The notes under the pieces: model-generated
What the model was told of the DNA's origin: nothing
What the model saw: only the letters and a program-made list of their open reading frames with translations
Databases searched by the model: none
Assembly: GCF_000812465.1 (NCBI RefSeq)
Contig: NZ_JWMA01000014.1
Coordinates: 43,767-107,766 of the forward strand
DNA: 64,000 nucleotides
From: Cupriavidus sp. IDO
Lineage (GTDB): Bacteria > Pseudomonadota > Gammaproteobacteria > Burkholderiales > Burkholderiaceae
Reading direction: 5' to 3'
In this document: piece by piece, positions 60,038 through 64,000 of the stretch
Layout: each line of letters begins with the position of its first letter
Numbering within the stretch: the stretch's first letter is position 1
Program-made: the position numbers and the translations under genes

Positions 60038-61014
60038 GACCCGATTCTCCGCATTCGTCGTTGGAGTTGATGCATCGATTGTACTTTTATGTCCACATAG
60101 GCCGGCCGGTTCGGCACGCGCGCCCGTACGCGCGGGACGTGGTCGGGCTGGGACTGAGGCGCCAGCGCGCCGGTATTTCCGGTTTTTTCGGCGGCTGGCG
60201 GGTCCTGCGTCTCGGCTGCAACCAGCGTCACCGAACGCTCCTGCGCCGCGTGCGCAACGTGCTGGCGGTCTTCGGCCTCGAGCGTCGAGCGCACCGCGGC
60301 GTCGCCGCGGCTGCCATCGTCGCGTTCGGCCGGCGATATGTGCGGCCGCGACGGCGCGATGGTGCGCAGGTAGCCCGTCACCCACGCCGTGCGGATGCCG
60401 GTGCCGGCGTAGTGCTTCAGGTGCGACAGCGTGTCTTCGACCAATATCGCACGATGCGCCGCGATGCCGGTCTGCGCCAGCAGGCGGCGCAGCATGCGGC
60501 GATCGGGCTTGGGCCGCAGATGGCCGTGCACCCACATCTGCTCGATCGCCACCACGCGCTCGAAGCAGTGGCGAATGCCGGCGATGTCCAGCACCGCATG
60601 CGCGTAGTCCTGCGGGGCGTTGGTCACCAGGATCTTGCGCCCTGGCAGCCGGCGCAGGTGCGCGGCCAGCCCGCGCCGGACCCGGACCATGCCGGCCAGC
60701 TCCGGAAACTCGTGCGCCGCGCGCAGGAAGTCCGCCGGATCCACGCCATGGTGCCGGATCATGCCGAGCAACGTGGCGCCATAGCGCTGCCAGTAGTCCA
60801 CGCGCACGCGGCTGGCGGTGGCGTCGTCGCAGCCCAGCACGCGCGCCACGTAGGCCGTCATCAGCCGGTTGATGGCCGGGAAGATGGCGTGCGAGGCGTC
60901 GTGCAGCGTGTTGTCCAGGTCGAACAGCCAGACCGTGCGCCCGGAGACATCACCGACCGGCCGCCTGCGCAGGCGCGCGCGGACGCGGCGTGAAGGTTGA
61001 AGACTGGATGGCAC
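60034..61014 (-). CDS. Pyrimidine 5'-nucleotidase (HAD superfamily)
   Basis: A 326-aa HAD phosphatase. Motif I is FDLDNTLHDA near 32, motif II LVTNAPQ, and motif III/IV LRPKPDRRMLRRLLAQ and VEDTLSHL. The core is ~240 residues and the C-terminal ~80 residues are a low-complexity tail (Pro, Ala, Glu) that is not conserved. It is upstream of slmA and probably co-transcribed. Confidence 0.88.
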   Translation of the reverse strand: MPSSLQPSRRVRARLRRRPVGDVSGRTVWLFDLDNTLHDASHAIFPAINRLMTAYVARVLGCDDATASRVRVDYWQRYGATLLGMIRHHGVDPADFLRAAHEFPELAGMVRVRRGLAAHLRRLPGRKILVTNAPQDYAHAVLDIAGIRHCFERVVAIEQMWVHGHLRPKPDRRMLRRLLAQTGIAAHRAILVEDTLSHLKHYAGTGIRTAWVTGYLRTIAPSRPHISPAERDDGSRGDAAVRSTLEAEDRQHVAHAAQERSVTLVAAETQDPPAAEKTGNTGALAPQSQPDHVPRVRARVPNRPAYVDIKVQSMHQLQRRMRRIGS

Positions 61015-61088
61015 GCCGGGAAGCTCTGAGAATGATGGGGATTTTTCCCGGAGCAGCGCGCCATGCGGGCGGCCGCCCCGGTAACCGC

Positions 61089-62027
<939 letters not shown>

Positions 62028-62084
62028 TCAACAGGTATCATGGCAAATCTGCCGCAAGGCTGGCGGGAAACTGACGGGCGCCAC

Positions 62085-62132
62085 GGGAAAGTGCCCCGAA
62101 AGTGCGCCCGAATGTGGATCCGAATGTGGACC
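62085..62132. repeat. Four tandem 12-bp units in the argB-sigma factor gap
   Basis: Consecutive units of 12 bp (GGGAAAGTGCCC, CGAAAGTGCGCC, CGAATGTGGATC, CGAATGTGGACC) start at 62085. The core is GAAWGTG. The period is a bit over one helical turn, as for a cooperative DNA-binding regulator. The rest of this 292-base gap shows no other clear signal. Confidence 0.6.
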
Positions 62133-62310
62133 ATACGGCTGCGGCAGGCGCCGATTTTACAAGAAACCGCGCAGTGCGCGAGCGCGCCGGCCGCCGCCGG
62201 GGGCGGATGCCCGGTTCAAGCGCCGCGTGGCGCACCGTACCGCGCGCCAAAGCGTTCTATTTGCGCAACAGCCTGCCCGACGACCGCCCACCAACACGCC
62301 GCCGCAGCCG

Positions 62311-62916
62311 ATGAGCCTCGATCCCGCCGAACTGCAGTCCGTACGCCCCTACCTGCTGCGCTTTGCGCGCCTGCAACTGCGCGACGAGGCCCTCGCCGAG
62401 GACACCGTCTCCGAGACCCTGCTTGCCGCGCTGGAGCATCCGGAGCGCTTTGCCGGCCAGTCGGCGCTCAGGACCTACCTGATAGGAATTCTGAAGCACA
62501 AGATCATCGACATGATGCGCAGCGGCAAGCGCGAAGTCCGGCTGACGCTGGCGGCCGACGACGACGGCGACGTGCAGTCCGAGCAGGATGCCTTCGACGC
62601 CCTCTTCACCCGCAACGGCCATTACCAGAACCAGCCTTCGGACTGGGGCGACCCCGACCGGACGCTCGAGCGGCGCGAGTTCTTCGAGGTGCTGCAGGTC
62701 TGCGTCGACCGCCTGCCGGCCAAGATTGCCCGGATCTTCATGATGCGCGAATGGCTGGAGCTGGAAACCGAAGAAATCTGTCAGGATCTGCAGATCAGCA
62801 CGACTAATGCCTGGGTAATGCTGTACCGGGCACGCATGCGCTTGCGCGAGTGCCTGGAGCTGAACTGGTTCGGCCAGCAACCCGGTGCACGCGCCGCCAC
62901 CGGCAAGGCCGGGTGA
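62311..62916 (+). CDS. ECF-type sigma-70 family RNA polymerase sigma factor
   Basis: A 201-aa sigma factor. Region 2 (VRPYLLRFARLQLRDEALAEDTVSETLLAALEHPERF) and region 4 (LPAKIARIFMMREWLELETEEICQDLQISTTNAWVMLYRARMRLRECL) are both present, with no region 1 or 3. A small zinc protein that looks like an anti-sigma factor follows 55 bases later. The upstream open frame is not conserved, so the ATG at 62311 is taken. Confidence 0.92.
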   Translation: MSLDPAELQSVRPYLLRFARLQLRDEALAEDTVSETLLAALEHPERFAGQSALRTYLIGILKHKIIDMMRSGKREVRLTLAADDDGDVQSEQDAFDALFTRNGHYQNQPSDWGDPDRTLERREFFEVLQVCVDRLPAKIARIFMMREWLELETEEICQDLQISTTNAWVMLYRARMRLRECLELNWFGQQPGARAATGKAG

Positions 62917-62971
62917 GCATGCGGAATCCGTCGCGACCTGCCATCGCCCTGCCATTCAACCTGAGGAGCCC

Positions 62972-63199
62972 ATGCCCGAATCGCCCCGTCCGCGCCGCCT
63001 GATCCCCAACTGCCAGGAGGTGCATCACCTGACCATGAAGGGGATGGACCGCCCGCTCAACTGGGTGGAGCGCCTGCGCGTGCGCAGCCACCTTGTCATC
63101 TGCGACGCCTGCACCCGCTTCAACGCCCAGATGCAGCTGATGCGCGCGGCCATGCGCAGGTTCGGCCAGGACGACGATCTCCCCGGCAGCCCGCGATGA
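62972..63199 (+). CDS. Small zf-HC2-like putative anti-sigma factor
   Basis: A 75-aa protein with RLRVRSHLVICDACTRFNAQM, a His-x3-Cys-x2-Cys zinc motif of the ZAS type that binds ECF sigma factors. No transmembrane helix is seen, so it would be a soluble anti-sigma. GAGGAG lies just before the ATG. It follows the sigma gene and overlaps the next gene by 4 bases. Confidence 0.85.
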   Translation: MPESPRPRRLIPNCQEVHHLTMKGMDRPLNWVERLRVRSHLVICDACTRFNAQMQLMRAAMRRFGQDDDLPGSPR

Positions 63200-63414
63200 C
63201 CGATCCCGCCACGGTGCTGACCGGGCAACTCCGGCCCGTCGAGCATTGCAGCCAGTGCGGGGCCGCATTTGTCTGCGGCTACGTGACCGGCCTGCCCGAA
63301 TGCTGGTGCGCGAGCCAGCCCCTGCTGCCCGCGCGGCAGATCGTGGCGGGCCAGCACTGCCTGTGCCCGCAGTGCCTGCGGGAGCGGAAAGCGTCCGCTC
63401 AGCCGTCAGCCTGA
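63196..63414 (+). CDS. Cysteine-rich CWC family protein
   Basis: A 72-aa zinc-binding-type protein. Three cysteine groups are seen: HCSQCGAAFVCG, ECWCASQ and CLCPQC, with the CWC motif naming the family. ATGA overlap with the anti-sigma-like gene makes it the third member of this operon. Function unknown; a redox or metal link to the sigma factor is inference. Confidence 0.88.
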   Translation: MTDPATVLTGQLRPVEHCSQCGAAFVCGYVTGLPECWCASQPLLPARQIVAGQHCLCPQCLRERKASAQPSA

Positions 63415-63891
63415 GCCGCACCCGCTGCTGCGGGAGCGCGCTCCGGTGCAGCGCCCTTTGCGCCACTCCACTGCATCACCACCATCCCGAGCACGATCAG
63501 CGCCGCGCCGGCGTGAGCGCACGCACGGCAAATCCGGCCAGGCCGAACTGGTCCACCAGCAGCGCGGCCAGTACCTGGCCCGCCATCACGGCGGCGATGA
63601 AGCTGCCAGCCCCCAGCCGGGGCGCCAGCATCAGCGCAGCGGTGATGTAGAACACGCCCAGCAGGCCGCCAATCCACATCCAGCCCGGCCCACGTCCGGA
63701 CTGCGCCAGCGCTGGGAGCGGCACCTTAAGCAGCCAGAGCAGCGGCAGGATCGCGGCCAGGCTGATCAGCAGCGAGGCCACGGTGGCCCATAACGGATGG
63801 CCCAGCGTGCGCCCCAGCGTGGCGTTGGCGCCGGCCTGGATCGGGATGGCGGCACCCGCCAGCACGGCGGGAAGGAGGGGCTTGAACTGCT
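63399..63891 (-). pseudogene. DUF606/YdcZ-type small DMT transporter, damaged
   Basis: Residues FKPLLPAVLAGAAIPIQAGANATLGRTLGHPLWATVASLL to LVDQFGLAGFAVRALTP give most of a DUF606 membrane protein, then this frame stops at 63497. The last helix AGAALIVLGMVVMQW continues in another frame to 63399. The junction shows two overlapping GCCGGCGCGGCG-like runs, as if bases between short repeats were lost. No start codon is found at the N-terminal end, where the likely mobile element begins. It is probably inactive unless the break is a sequencing error. Confidence 0.75.
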
Positions 63892-64000
63892 GACAGAAAT
63901 ACTTGCGCGTTCTTGCGCAGTTGTGCACAATTTGCGCATGATACGCACGATGGTCAGCATTCAAGAGGCTGCGGAGTTTCTGGGCGTCTCGGCGCAAACG
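63892..64000 (+). mobile_element. Probable left end of an IS607-type element, cut by the window edge
   Basis: Four TTGCGC-like hexamers (63903, 63913, TTGTGC at 63921, and 63932) lie about one helical turn apart just before a MerR-like start codon. IS607 elements lack inverted repeats and carry short repeated binding motifs near their ends. The interrupted DUF606 gene to the left agrees with an insertion. The call rests on 109 bases. Confidence 0.45.
63950..64000 (+). CDS. N-terminus of a MerR-like HTH protein, probably an IS607-family resolvase/transposase (partial)
   Basis: The frame begins MVSIQEAAEFLGVSAQT and stays open to the window end. An earlier in-frame ATG is at 63938. This matches the winged HTH with which IS607 TnpA serine recombinases begin, and also MerR-type and excisionase-like proteins. 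The catalytic part, which would settle the matter, lies outside. Confidence 0.5.
   Translation, partial: MVSIQEAAEFLGVSAQT

Overview
The window is one stretch of a GC-rich, densely packed betaproteobacterial chromosome. Gene content and protein style point to Burkholderiales, most likely Cupriavidus or a close Ralstonia relative. Supporting traits are a MetX/MetW pair, a Kdo hydroxylase, SlmA, an ahcY operon behind an SAH riboswitch, a thiCOSGE operon behind a TPP riboswitch, MqsRA, and PGDYG and CWC-type small proteins. The genus is inferred from content, not from a search. I see no tRNA, rRNA, CRISPR array, prophage or replication origin.

Layout. 1-7.6 kb: the 5' part of glmS, glmU, a DUF6279 lipoprotein, ttcA, folB, a pteridine-reductase-like SDR, a MidA-type methyltransferase and a DUF2905 protein, closed by a perfect 26-bp inverted repeat. 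7.6-17.3 kb: the most accessory-looking part, two unrelated complete ABC importers placed back to back. One is sugar-type with a Tat-exported binding protein (minus strand); the other is branched-chain-amino-acid type followed by a universal stress protein (plus strand). Inverted repeats lie between them. 17.3-24.2 kb: cca, a GST, an NDUFA9-like protein, a Slt70-type transglycosylase, 5-formyl-THF cyclo-ligase, a 164-bp palindromic element and a Mut7-C protein. 24.2-27.6 kb: ahcY - membrane protein - metF - tfoX-like, led by an SAH riboswitch. 27.7-36 kb: thiD, a PGDYG protein, a PaaI thioesterase, and the thiC-thiO-thiS-thiG-thiE-GNAT operon led by a TPP riboswitch. 36-42 kb: an AidB-like acyl-CoA dehydrogenase, GMC oxidoreductase, aldehyde dehydrogenase and kdoO. 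42-50 kb: metK, two lauroyl-type acyltransferases, dapF, ppk2, a patatin, pyrE and an exonuclease III. 50-54.5 kb: mqsRA with an MqsA-type operator, argC, an M48 protease and ampG. 54.5-64 kb: thioesterase, EamA/LysR pair, metW-metX with a terminator-bearing leader, slmA, a pyrimidine nucleotidase, argB, an ECF sigma/zinc-protein module, a broken DUF606 gene and the first codons of a probable IS607-type recombinase.

How genes work together. Sulfur and one-carbon metabolism is unusually concentrated here (metX, metW, metK, ahcY, metF, folB, the SDR, 5-formyl-THF cyclo-ligase). At least two of its transcripts have cis-RNA control: the SAH riboswitch, and an unassigned terminator-containing leader before metX. 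Thiamine synthesis is nearly complete (thiC, thiD, thiE, thiG, thiS, thiO). Envelope genes (glmU/glmS, the acyltransferases, kdoO, slt, ampG) cover lipid A and peptidoglycan supply and turnover.

Most of the window is core housekeeping DNA. The items most worth a second look are the metX leader, the damaged right edge with the IS607-like start, the ThiD-like domain fused to ThiE, the palindromic elements, the operator candidates between the two ABC systems, and promoters that seem to give leaderless mRNAs for two genes.
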